Positions 54,101 to 62,323 of a stretch of DNA of 64,000 nt are shown here, piece by piece (positions within the stretch are counted from its first letter, which is position 1; each line of letters starts with the position of its first letter). The notes beneath the pieces are model-generated. The model was not told where the DNA came from. It saw only the letters and a program-made list of their open reading frames with translations, and searched no databases. The stretch spans positions 2,686,905 through 2,750,904 of the forward strand of contig NZ_AP017378.1 of the NCBI RefSeq assembly GCF_003966735.1. The letters run 5' to 3'. The stretch is from Desulfovibrio ferrophilus. Its GTDB lineage: Bacteria; Desulfobacterota; Desulfovibrionia; Desulfovibrionales; Desulfovibrionaceae. The position numbers and the translations under genes were made by a program.

Positions 54101-55010
54101 TATCGATCTCCCAGGCCTTTTCCCAATCTGAAACATCCAGATCGAATAACTTCCCCAGTTCCCTGTTGCCCGGGGCGTAGTGTGTCGCCACCCGTTTCAG
54201 GGCCCTTCGATCTTCGTCGGTAAGCCGATATCCGCCCGGATCATAATTCAGCCAACGATAGACCCGGCTGGTGAGCCTCCGGTAGAAGCCTTCCGGCAGT
54301 CGGTCCGCAACGGTGTTGCGCAAGCGGTGCAACACCTTGCTGCGGACACCATAGGACATGTTCTTTGCCAGGAAATCATACTTCGGACCAAAGGGAGAGG
54401 GGTCCAGCCCAAGCTTCTGGCACAGCCCGTTCATGAAGGCGGAAGGATCACGCACCATCGCTTCGAAACTGTGGATGCTTAGGGCCTCTCGTCCCATGAC
54501 ACCCGCCCAACGTTGCAGATGAAGGGCGTAATGCCCGGCAGCCAGGGTGCCCGAAACCAGCGGGCCCAGCCTGCCACCAAAAGTCCTGCCGGCAAGGAGC
54601 GCCTCCGCATACGCGGCGAAGCCCATACCGGCAGGCAGAGCAGCCTTGTGCCCGGCATAAAACTTGTAGGCCGACAGCAGCCGAACCGCCGGGTCGCGTA
54701 GCACGAAAACCACCAGGGGCCGAGGGTCGAGGCTGGCCAGGACCCAGGGCGGGGTAATCTGATCGATATAATCCGGGGTGGCCTCCATGCCCACAGAACC
54801 GGGCGGGCAATGGGCAAAGAGACCAGCGTAGCCCTCAATCCCGTGAGTGTGCACATTTTCGCCGGGCAGCAGGGGACTCTCCCGGTCCACGAGATAGCAT
54901 GTCTCCTTGGTCAGGGACGGACAGATCTCAGGATGATCCGAAAGCCATCTGAACAACGAGGTGGTGGCGCATTTGGGCGCTCCGGCAATAACGATACCGG
55001 GTAGGGTCAT
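54090..55010 (-). CDS. Sulfotransferase, locus B
   Basis: Cytoplasmic sulfotransferase-type protein of 306 residues. The 5'-phosphosulfate-binding loop is 'GAPKCATTSLF' (residues 10-20), and the 3'-phosphate-binding segment is 'LRDPAVRLLSAYKFY' (about 103-117), as in heparan and Nod-factor sulfotransferases that use PAPS. The start at 55010 follows GGGAG and overlaps the polymerase gene by four bases; the long upstream open frame is in that gene's antiphase and is spurious. It suggests that a sugar of the locus B polymer is sulfated. A PAPS supply gene is not in the window, though sulfate reducers make the precursor APS in quantity. Confidence 0.87.
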   Translation of the reverse strand: MTLPGIVIAGAPKCATTSLFRWLSDHPEICPSLTKETCYLVDRESPLLPGENVHTHGIEGYAGLFAHCPPGSVGMEATPDYIDQITPPWVLASLDPRPLVVFVLRDPAVRLLSAYKFYAGHKAALPAGMGFAAYAEALLAGRTFGGRLGPLVSGTLAAGHYALHLQRWAGVMGREALSIHSFEAMVRDPSAFMNGLCQKLGLDPSPFGPKYDFLAKNMSYGVRSKVLHRLRNTVADRLPEGFYRRLTSRVYRWLNYDPGGYRLTDEDRRALKRVATHYAPGNRELGKLFDLDVSDWEKAWEIDSGV

Positions 55011-56383
55011 GAAGTGGACTCCCAGGACGGTCGGGGGACAACAGCCGGGATTCTCTCCCGGCCGGACAGAATATCTCGCGCCGCAAACGCAAAACCAAAG
55101 GCGATGTAAGTCACATAAGAGAAGAATCCATGCATGAAGCCGTTGGTCAGGCTGTTGCACAGGATAATGAACACGGTGAGGACATAAGGGGCCAGCTCGG
55201 AATGCTCTACGGAAAGCACACCGAAACTCCTGAAAAAACAGATAAAAACAGAAAGATAAGCCACATACCCCAGCACACCGCCAAATTCCAGCCACTCCAC
55301 ATGAAAATTATGCTGGGTGACCATGTATTTGCCCTTGTGCATGCCGTTGCCGAACAGTGGCTTGGCCAGGAAGTTCTCAAGGCCAACACGATAAGTCAGA
55401 GCACGCAATTCCAATGATTTCACCATGTGCCCCAAGTCCGTCACACGCCCCAGGGATTTTTCCTTGCGCTTGAACTCAGCGTCCAGCCCCAAGGCCCGAC
55501 CGTAATTTGTGGTCGAGTCCGGGACCTTGGGCCCCAGAAACGGGAGGGTCAGGGTCAGGCCCAACGAAAAGACGATCATCAGGGTAAACATCCCGAAACC
55601 GTGCCCGCGCCGGATGAGCTTCATGAAGACTGGGCTCAGCAGCAGGCTGAGCAGGTAGATGCGTGAAAATGACAAAAACAATGCAACCAGACAGACGGCG
55701 ATGGCCACAATGCTCAGCAGATTCTTGGGACGCTCGGAATACAGCAGGCACATGACCGGCAGAATGGACAACGTGGCGATGCTGATGGGAGGCACGCCGA
55801 GCAGGGTCACCCGCTCCTGCAGAATGATATACTGCAGAATGCACACCGCGTTGAACCCGGTGATTCCCGCCACGAAGAAATTGAAACACAGGTCGAGCTT
55901 ATCGCGGGTATCGACCAGCAGCTTGATGCAGAAATATGAGAGTACGGGCAGAAACAGGGTATGAAAGGCCAAAAAGCCGCTATCCATGACATCCGAAGAA
56001 AGGAACGTGGAAACCAGATAGAAGGCGCAGAGCAGAGCCAGGGCGGCATCAAATCCGCCGAAATGAAACTTCCTGCGTCCCGTGAACACCATCAGCACAC
56101 CAAACATGCCGATCACGATCAACCCCATGGAGAAGGGGCTGAACGTCACGGGGCCGATCTCGAACTGGAACAGCCCTCGCGTGAAGGGCAAAAAGGCGAG
56201 GGTCAGGCACAGCAGCATCAATTGATTCGTAATCAAAAAAATGAGGCCCATCACAGACAACCCCATCAGCGCACCCAGCCGTACCCCCTCGATGGCCCAC
56301 AGATCCGAAAGCCTCAAATACCCCAGCAGAGACACGACCGAGATGAAAACAAAGGCGTAGAAACAGGCAGGCAGTTTCTTCAT
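55007..56383 (-). CDS. O-antigen ligase/polymerase (Wzy-like), locus B
   Basis: Integral membrane protein of about 458 residues with 10 to 12 hydrophobic segments. The periplasmic loop has 'PLFGNGMHKGKYMVTQHNFHVEWLEFGGVLG', carrying the H-N-x-x-x-x-W/L-E pattern of Wzy_C proteins. It should polymerise or ligate the locus B repeat units. The start at 56383 overlaps the beta-helix protein stop by four bases and follows GGGAAG; the frame upstream lies inside that gene. Its counterpart in locus A is encoded at 34356-35762. Confidence 0.85.
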   Translation of the reverse strand: MKKLPACFYAFVFISVVSLLGYLRLSDLWAIEGVRLGALMGLSVMGLIFLITNQLMLLCLTLAFLPFTRGLFQFEIGPVTFSPFSMGLIVIGMFGVLMVFTGRRKFHFGGFDAALALLCAFYLVSTFLSSDVMDSGFLAFHTLFLPVLSYFCIKLLVDTRDKLDLCFNFFVAGITGFNAVCILQYIILQERVTLLGVPPISIATLSILPVMCLLYSERPKNLLSIVAIAVCLVALFLSFSRIYLLSLLLSPVFMKLIRRGHGFGMFTLMIVFSLGLTLTLPFLGPKVPDSTTNYGRALGLDAEFKRKEKSLGRVTDLGHMVKSLELRALTYRVGLENFLAKPLFGNGMHKGKYMVTQHNFHVEWLEFGGVLGYVAYLSVFICFFRSFGVLSVEHSELAPYVLTVFIILCNSLTNGFMHGFFSYVTYIAFGFAFAARDILSGRERIPAVVPRPSWESTS

Positions 56384-58635
56384 GGCCGCTTCCCGTCGAT
56401 GGGTCCGAGGATATAGGCCGTCGGGCGAACCAGAGGTGCCGTCATCCTGTCTTTCCGCCCTTCGGTAATCTCGCGAACCATATGCCACAGTGTCGGGTCC
56501 ACCCCTCTGCCGGCAAAGAAATCGTCACTGCCCTGCCCCGCCAGGCGCGGATGATCCACCAGACAAGCCAAAATCACATCTGTGCTGTCCCTGACTTCGA
56601 ACAGGGCGTTCCCCTCGAAGGCCGCACCATTCCCACCGTAGCCATAGACCCGTATCCCCCGACTGCCGGACAGGAGCAGAATGGGACGATTGCCCTCGCC
56701 CTTGAGCCCGAAGATTCGCACGTTGCGTGCATTGCGGATCTCCATATTGGCCTCACCCCGGCCATGTTCCGGGTTGCACTGATATAGGTCCAGAGGGCCT
56801 TGCGTCTCCCGGATGAGCAGATGCCGATACCCGGGACCATGTGGTTTCCAGCTCTCCTGATGAAAACCGAACCACCTGCCGCCGCCATTTCCGTCCACAA
56901 GCACCAATGGTACAGCACGCGTGGCCGGATTCCCCGGACGCTTGTGTCCACCCCGGGGAGGAGAAGTGGCCGTAGTCACGGCCCGCAGCACGGAATCACC
57001 GCCACAACGCCAATGCAGGGCCGTGGCCCCCGGCGTATCGGGGGGCGTGTACAACCCCAGAAACGCCACGATGGTTCCCTGCTCAGTACCCGCGGAAGTG
57101 CGCAGCAATGGAGCTGCATGGGCCGCATCGGCAAAGGCCTTGGTGTCGGCCAGGGGCATCAGTATCGACAGATGGGCAGCCGTGCCCACCAGGGTTGCTC
57201 CCGGGGGCAGTTCCAGGGGACGGGACAGGGCGTAATAGCCCTTGGGCAAGAAAACAGGGGCACCGGAATCCAGGGCAGCCTGAATTGCCGCATGGTCATC
57301 GCTGCGTCCATCTCCGACTGCGTTATAGGGAGGATGCTGGACATTGATGATACCCGCGGTCTCGAACCCGGGGAAATCACTGGGCCACAGGTGGTCAGAC
57401 AATCCCTCGAACGATTCTCCGGGGGACAGCCGCACCAGCCCTCCCGCAACGACATCACCATCAAGGAGCACCGGTGCTGTATAGCGAAGCCCCTTCCAGG
57501 CAGGCGGAGATGTCCCCCGGGCCAATCGTGCAATGAGCCGGCCGTTCATGGTATTTCCAGGGACAGCGACGCCGCCGGGGCCCTGCACGGCGATGGCCGC
57601 ACCCTTGATAAAGACATTTTCCAGATACAGGCTGCTTCCGGCAGAGATGGCCGTGGACTCGGGATGGTTCATCACCAGTCGGGCATCCACCAGACTCATC
57701 TGACCATGATGCGGATTCCAGGAGACGGGCCGGGTTTCGATGGCCGGGCCCGGGCCATTCATGCGGATATCCACCCCCACGGCGGACAGAGCCTGACGAC
57801 CGGCATACACAATGGCCCGTTTTCGCTGACCGACAAGTGTCACCCCCGCAATGGTCGGAGCGGGCTGAGTCTGCACCAGATCCAACCCGATGGCTCCGCC
57901 AATGACGGTCAGGCCGGCATGCAGTCCCCCGGAACCAGCTCCGCCTTCCAGCCCCTTGAAACCGTGGGTCGCATCAATGGTGCATTCCTGCACCCCCGAA
58001 CCCTGAGCGGCGCGGTGACGAATGGCCACGGCGCCGGAATTCTCCCTGCCAATGACCACATCCAGATTCACCAGCATCTGGTTCATGGAAATATTAGGCT
58101 CAGGCTTGTGTGGATCGCGCGTGGATCGGGCCCAGAAATGAATCACGTACTTGGGGTTGCCGGCATCGCCAAACCCCGGCGAACCAGCAGCCAGCCGGAT
58201 CACGGGGCGCTTGCCCGCACGCGACCCGACCAAAACGCAGGGATGCAGCCGCGCCCCCAAAACCTTGCCATTGGAGCGTTCATACAACGGCTGCACACAA
58301 CGGATGGTGTCGGAGATCAGGTACTCCCCTTGAGGGAAAAAACAGACCAGTTGATGGTCCCGGCTAAAATTCACCGCCCGCTGAATGGCGTCTGTGGAAT
58401 CGCGCCGACCAAGGGGATCGGCAAAGAATGGCCCGGCGCTAACGTCCACATACCCAAGAGTGGCCAATCTGCGATTCTCAAGTATCCGGGGAATATCCAG
58501 CCGAATGCCATCCACAACAGGACCATGAACCGTAGGCATGACCATGCCCTTATCACTCGCCCAGTTCTGTCCTGCCCCTGCGGGGCAGGACAGAAACAGG
58601 ACGGAAACAAGGAAAAGACAGACCCGCCTGACCAT
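56380..58635 (-). CDS. Secreted pectate-lyase-like beta-helix protein
   Basis: Secreted protein of about 751 residues with a Sec signal peptide ('CLFLVSVLFLSCPAGAG', cleavage near residue 22). It has two pectate-lyase-3/GH55-type modules: the first starts 'PLGRRDSTDAIQRAVNFSRDHQLVCFFPQGEYLI', the second 'YNAVGDGRSDDHAAIQAALDSG', each followed by right-handed beta-helix sequence. GH55 members are beta-1,3-glucanases, and other relatives are polysaccharide lyases or tailspike hydrolases. In an assembly locus such enzymes often trim or edit the nascent polymer in the periplasm. The start at 58635 follows CGGAG, two bases after the ATPase stop. Catalytic residues could not be assigned. Confidence 0.8.
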   Translation of the reverse strand: MVRRVCLFLVSVLFLSCPAGAGQNWASDKGMVMPTVHGPVVDGIRLDIPRILENRRLATLGYVDVSAGPFFADPLGRRDSTDAIQRAVNFSRDHQLVCFFPQGEYLISDTIRCVQPLYERSNGKVLGARLHPCVLVGSRAGKRPVIRLAAGSPGFGDAGNPKYVIHFWARSTRDPHKPEPNISMNQMLVNLDVVIGRENSGAVAIRHRAAQGSGVQECTIDATHGFKGLEGGAGSGGLHAGLTVIGGAIGLDLVQTQPAPTIAGVTLVGQRKRAIVYAGRQALSAVGVDIRMNGPGPAIETRPVSWNPHHGQMSLVDARLVMNHPESTAISAGSSLYLENVFIKGAAIAVQGPGGVAVPGNTMNGRLIARLARGTSPPAWKGLRYTAPVLLDGDVVAGGLVRLSPGESFEGLSDHLWPSDFPGFETAGIINVQHPPYNAVGDGRSDDHAAIQAALDSGAPVFLPKGYYALSRPLELPPGATLVGTAAHLSILMPLADTKAFADAAHAAPLLRTSAGTEQGTIVAFLGLYTPPDTPGATALHWRCGGDSVLRAVTTATSPPRGGHKRPGNPATRAVPLVLVDGNGGGRWFGFHQESWKPHGPGYRHLLIRETQGPLDLYQCNPEHGRGEANMEIRNARNVRIFGLKGEGNRPILLLSGSRGIRVYGYGGNGAAFEGNALFEVRDSTDVILACLVDHPRLAGQGSDDFFAGRGVDPTLWHMVREITEGRKDRMTAPLVRPTAYILGPIDGKRP

Positions 58636-58637
58636 GC

Positions 58638-59702
58638 TCAACTCCGCTTGCGGATGACACGCCTGCGCAATCTCGCCCAGAACCTGGCGCTGGGCTGCGT
58701 GTCGTTGGCGGTCCACGATTCATCCTGTGGAGCCAATGGAGGTTCCACCACGGCACTGACTGGCGACTCGGAGCCGAGGCCGGAAGGCGCCGCGCCCGGG
58801 GTCAGCTCCTCGTGATTCAGGACAGGACTCCGGGAATCATCGACATGTCCGAGGGCAACGTCTTTGCGCCCGTCGGCCAGCAGCACACTGATGGGGCAGC
58901 CGCTTTTTCTGCGCTCTTCCACAACCTCACGCACAACATCCCCGCTCAGTGTCTCCAGCCCATCTGCAAAGCCGGCGACCAGAGCCGCATCGCAGAGATT
59001 ATTGATGATTCTGGGGATTCCGCCGGATTCGGCATGGATCAGATCCAGAGCCGTGGAGTCGAACAGGCCATTACCGGTGCGCCCCGCCGAAAGCAGACGA
59101 TGGTTCACATACTGACCGGTTTCCTCACGGGACAGAGGCGTCAGATGATAATGCACGGTGATCCGCTGTGCGAGTTGCAGCAATTCCGGCGAACGCATGC
59201 GTTCAGCCAGCTCGGGCTGCCCTGCAAGGACAATCTGCAACAGCGGTGTGGTCTCGGTCTGCAGATTGGACAACATGCGAACCTCCTCCAGCGCAGGGAT
59301 GGAAAGATTCTGAGCCTCATCGATGACCAGGACCGTGTTCTTGCCCGCCGCAAAACGGGAGATCAGATAGTCGTTGAGACGATCCAGCAGATCGGCCTTG
59401 TCGCCGGAAGAATCCAGCTCGAATTCCTGAAGCACGAGTTTGAGCAACTCGCTGGGGGAAAGATTGGTGTTGAAGACAATGGCAATCTCGGTTTCCGGTC
59501 CCAGATGGGAATGCACACGCCTGAGCAAGGTGGTCTTGCCGGAACCGATCTCTCCGGACAGAAGAATGAACCCAAGATTCTGCGTCAGCCCATACTCCAG
59601 ATGATCCAGCGCCGCACTGTGGGCCGAGCTGGGATAGAAGAACTTGGGATTCGGGCTGAGGCTGAAGGGGCGCTCTCTCAGTCCATAATAGTCAAGGTAC
59701 AT
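58638..59702 (-). CDS. ExeA-like AAA+ ATPase of the XrtA-type polysaccharide system
   Basis: AAA+ ATPase of 354 residues beginning 'MYLDYYGLRERPFSLSPNPKFFYPS', the hallmark of the ExeA/GspA-related ATPases found in exosortase-associated polysaccharide loci. Walker A is GEIGSGKT (50-57), Walker B is 'VLVIDEAQNL', and a sensor region 'LQIVLAGQPEL' follows. The last 85 residues are variable and rich in charge and proline. It is cytoplasmic; its role in polymer export is not established in any species I can cite. It lies 24 bp after the tyrosine kinase-like gene. Confidence 0.88.
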   Translation of the reverse strand: MYLDYYGLRERPFSLSPNPKFFYPSSAHSAALDHLEYGLTQNLGFILLSGEIGSGKTTLLRRVHSHLGPETEIAIVFNTNLSPSELLKLVLQEFELDSSGDKADLLDRLNDYLISRFAAGKNTVLVIDEAQNLSIPALEEVRMLSNLQTETTPLLQIVLAGQPELAERMRSPELLQLAQRITVHYHLTPLSREETGQYVNHRLLSAGRTGNGLFDSTALDLIHAESGGIPRIINNLCDAALVAGFADGLETLSGDVVREVVEERRKSGCPISVLLADGRKDVALGHVDDSRSPVLNHEELTPGAAPSGLGSESPVSAVVEPPLAPQDESWTANDTQPSARFWARLRRRVIRKRS

Positions 59703-59726
59703 GGGCGTTATTCCAGAAGTAGATGA

Positions 59727-60665
59727 TTACTTTTCTGCATGCCGATTGAACACAAGTCCCACGATGTTGCCGTGTTTCAAATGATTCAACGTTTCCATCA
59801 AATCCTCTCTGGTCGTCTTCCCCGCTTCAACCACCAGGATGATGCCGTCCACATAGGAGGAAAAGACCAGCGAATCCGGCATGTGCTTCAGATGAGGGCA
59901 GTCAAAAATCACATACCGATCCGGATAGCGATGCTTGAGTTCCTGAATGAGATTTCTGATCTTGGGCAGGCTCAGAATATCGGCGGACTCAACCAGTGGC
60001 TTACCCGCCAGCAGCACCCGAATCATGTTTCCCAATCTGGGGTTGATGATCAGGTCCTGCACATCAAGGTCATTGAACAGATAATCCGATAGCCCCAGAG
60101 CGTTTTCAGCCAGCCCGAGTTTCTGCGCCACGGAGGGTTTGCGCAGATTGGCATCAACGATCAACGCCGTCTGCAACGCGTCCCGGGACATGGAAAGGGC
60201 CAGATTGATCGCCGTCGTGGTCTTCCCCTCGCCCGGATTGACGCTGGTCACCATGAGGGTGTTCCAGTTCTCGGCAAGGGTTCGCTGCAGCACCTGCGTT
60301 CGCAGGTAATTGTAATGATCGATGTAGGACTGATCGAGAAAGGTCATGATGCGATTCTTCTTGAGCAGCTCCTGGCGTTCTTTCAACAGGGGAGCCATGG
60401 CTGGCGAAAAGAAACCATAGGCCTCCTTGCCATCCGAAATGATCTTGCCAAAGGGTGGTGCCAGAAGACAGGAACGGCCCGAGCCTTCACGGCTGGGGGT
60501 ACTCACTTCATGGTCGTAGGGAACCCTGTGGGACGAGGAGGGAGAACTGGCTTTCGCTCGTGGCTGCACCGCTGGCGGGGTCGCGGAGAGCACTGCCCCT
60601 GCGGATTCCATCACCTGTTCCCGCTGTTGCCTGGCACGTTCCAGCGCTTTGCTGATCTTGCTCAT
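59727..60665 (-). CDS. BY-kinase-like ATPase of the XrtA-type system
   Basis: Cytoplasmic P-loop protein of 312 residues related to the kinase domain of Wzc/CpsD. Walker A is 'TSVNPGEGKT' (140-149), Walker A' 'LIVDANLRKP' (168-177) and Walker B 'YVIFDCP' (251-257). The N-terminal 'SKISKALERARQQRE' is typical of the exosortase-associated form. The C-terminus ends 'GLVFNRHAEK' without the usual tyrosine cluster. The gene overlaps the chain-length gene by four bases, its expected partner. It would cycle between phosphorylation states to control polymerisation, though the phosphorylated residues are unclear. Confidence 0.87.
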   Translation of the reverse strand: MSKISKALERARQQREQVMESAGAVLSATPPAVQPRAKASSPSSSHRVPYDHEVSTPSREGSGRSCLLAPPFGKIISDGKEAYGFFSPAMAPLLKERQELLKKNRIMTFLDQSYIDHYNYLRTQVLQRTLAENWNTLMVTSVNPGEGKTTTAINLALSMSRDALQTALIVDANLRKPSVAQKLGLAENALGLSDYLFNDLDVQDLIINPRLGNMIRVLLAGKPLVESADILSLPKIRNLIQELKHRYPDRYVIFDCPHLKHMPDSLVFSSYVDGIILVVEAGKTTREDLMETLNHLKHGNIVGLVFNRHAEK

Positions 60666-62293
60666 GACTCTCTATCCCCACGCAGAAAAAAGCATTTCAT
60701 GTTGCGTTTCTTTTTCATGCTGATGACAGGAACCGACCCCAGGACACGAACCCCGGTGATTTCCGCCAAATCGGTGGGAGTATGAATGCTGTGATCCAGA
60801 TATTCGGCAGTAATGCTCACCGCCCCGGCAACCCCCATGGAAAACATCATCCCCAGAACAAACAGCAGCGGTCGGTTGGGTTTGATGGGTTTCTCAGCCA
60901 CAATGGGAGGTTCGATCAGGGTATAGGTCTCACTGATATTGCGAAATTCCAGATCGAAGGTTTCGCGCGCCGTCTGATAGCGACGGTAATTCTCCTGATG
61001 CTGATCCAACAGATAGTTGTACTGCCGCTGCAAGGTCAGAAACGCCTGCTCAACCCGTGGCATCTGCTCAATACGGGCCTGATACTCATCGAGCTTGCCA
61101 GTCAGGTCGCTCACAATTCGTTCCAGGCTACCCACCTCTAGCTTGGCGGATTCCAACTTGGTGAGCATGCTGATGTAGACCGGGTTATCGGGCTCCACCG
61201 AGTCTTGATCGCCGAACTCGCTGCGATCCCGCACCAGAGCTTCAATCTTCCCACGCACGGTCTCGATGTCCCGCTCCACGGCCTTGATGTCCGGGTGCTC
61301 GGGAGAAACCCGCTCCAGCAGAAGGCTACGACTGGTCTCTTTTTCCTCCAGCCGCTGGTGGAGCTGTTGCAGCTGCCCGGAAAGGCTGGAGGCATTACCC
61401 AGGGCATCGATCTGGGAGCGAAGTCGTACCACGTCCGGATGCTGATCCGAATGGGTTGCCTTGAGATTCAAGTACTGGCTGCGCAGGGCCTCCAGCTGAT
61501 CTTCCATGGACAGAATCCTGCCATTCTCGCTCATATAGGGCTTCTGGGTAGGCGGGATGACCGCCAACTGGCCCTCCAGATAAATCAACCGGTCCCGTGC
61601 GGACACGAGCTGAATTTCCTTGATCTTGATCTCACGCTGGAGATCGTCCATGGCCTTCATGTTGACGTCCATCAACTGGGGCAGTGAAAGCAGGTTCTCG
61701 TTCTTGAACGTGGTCAGATTACGTTCGGCTCTGTCGATCTCGTGCTGATTCTGCTCCACCTGCTCTGACAAAAAGGCCAGCTTCGAAATCCCCTTGCTCT
61801 CGCGGGAGGATTCATCCTTCTCGAAAAACAGCTTGGTCATGGCAGTCACGACCCGGGCAGCGGTCTCGGGGTTGGTGTGCTGAAAGCGAAGAACAAAGGT
61901 CAGAGTATTGTGTGGCTGCCGCCCCATGGACAACGATCCATCGTCGTCCTTGACCTGCTCCAGGACGATATCCTCGCGCATCTTGCTCACCAGTGCCTGA
62001 ACAGTCATCTTCTCCTTGAGCTCGGGATAGACGTCCTGCTCTTCAATAATGGCCTCCAGGGGCTTGCGGGCCTGAACAATTGCAGCGATGGAGCGGAAGC
62101 GTTCCTCAAGAAATCCCCCCGCTGCCGAAGCCGCCATTTCCTTGGTTGTCCCCTGGCGCTCAATGAGGATGGTTGCCGAGGATTGATACAAGGAGTCCAG
62201 GGATACAGTGACCCCGATGGTCAGGAACGCGCACACACACAAAGGAATGGCGATGTACATGCGTCTTCTGCAGATGAAGGTCAGTATTTGCAT
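60662..62293 (-). CDS. Chain-length determinant (GumC-like), XrtA-type, locus B
   Basis: Polysaccharide co-polymerase of 543 residues with membrane segments near residues 13-31 ('MYIAIPLCVCAFLTIGVTV') and about 478-500 ('PLLFVLGMMFSMGVAGAVSI'), and a long periplasmic coiled coil between them. The proline-rich segment before the second helix ('IEPPIVAEKPIKPNRPLL') is the family signature. The mid-part contains 'ATHSDQHPDVVRLRSQI', conserved in this class. It partners the separate kinase-like gene that overlaps it. It lies 30 bp after the outer-membrane protein gene. Confidence 0.9.
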   Translation of the reverse strand: MQILTFICRRRMYIAIPLCVCAFLTIGVTVSLDSLYQSSATILIERQGTTKEMAASAAGGFLEERFRSIAAIVQARKPLEAIIEEQDVYPELKEKMTVQALVSKMREDIVLEQVKDDDGSLSMGRQPHNTLTFVLRFQHTNPETAARVVTAMTKLFFEKDESSRESKGISKLAFLSEQVEQNQHEIDRAERNLTTFKNENLLSLPQLMDVNMKAMDDLQREIKIKEIQLVSARDRLIYLEGQLAVIPPTQKPYMSENGRILSMEDQLEALRSQYLNLKATHSDQHPDVVRLRSQIDALGNASSLSGQLQQLHQRLEEKETSRSLLLERVSPEHPDIKAVERDIETVRGKIEALVRDRSEFGDQDSVEPDNPVYISMLTKLESAKLEVGSLERIVSDLTGKLDEYQARIEQMPRVEQAFLTLQRQYNYLLDQHQENYRRYQTARETFDLEFRNISETYTLIEPPIVAEKPIKPNRPLLFVLGMMFSMGVAGAVSITAEYLDHSIHTPTDLAEITGVRVLGSVPVISMKKKRNMKCFFLRGDRES

Positions 62294-62323
62294 AATTATT
62301 GATCCGGGCTCAATGGCCGCTGA

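Noticed and set aside
54090-55295. Longer sulfotransferase with a 95-residue N-terminal extension
   Set aside because: The extension lies inside the upstream polymerase gene, has cysteine-rich antiframe composition, and the start at 55010 has a good ribosome site and a four-base overlap.
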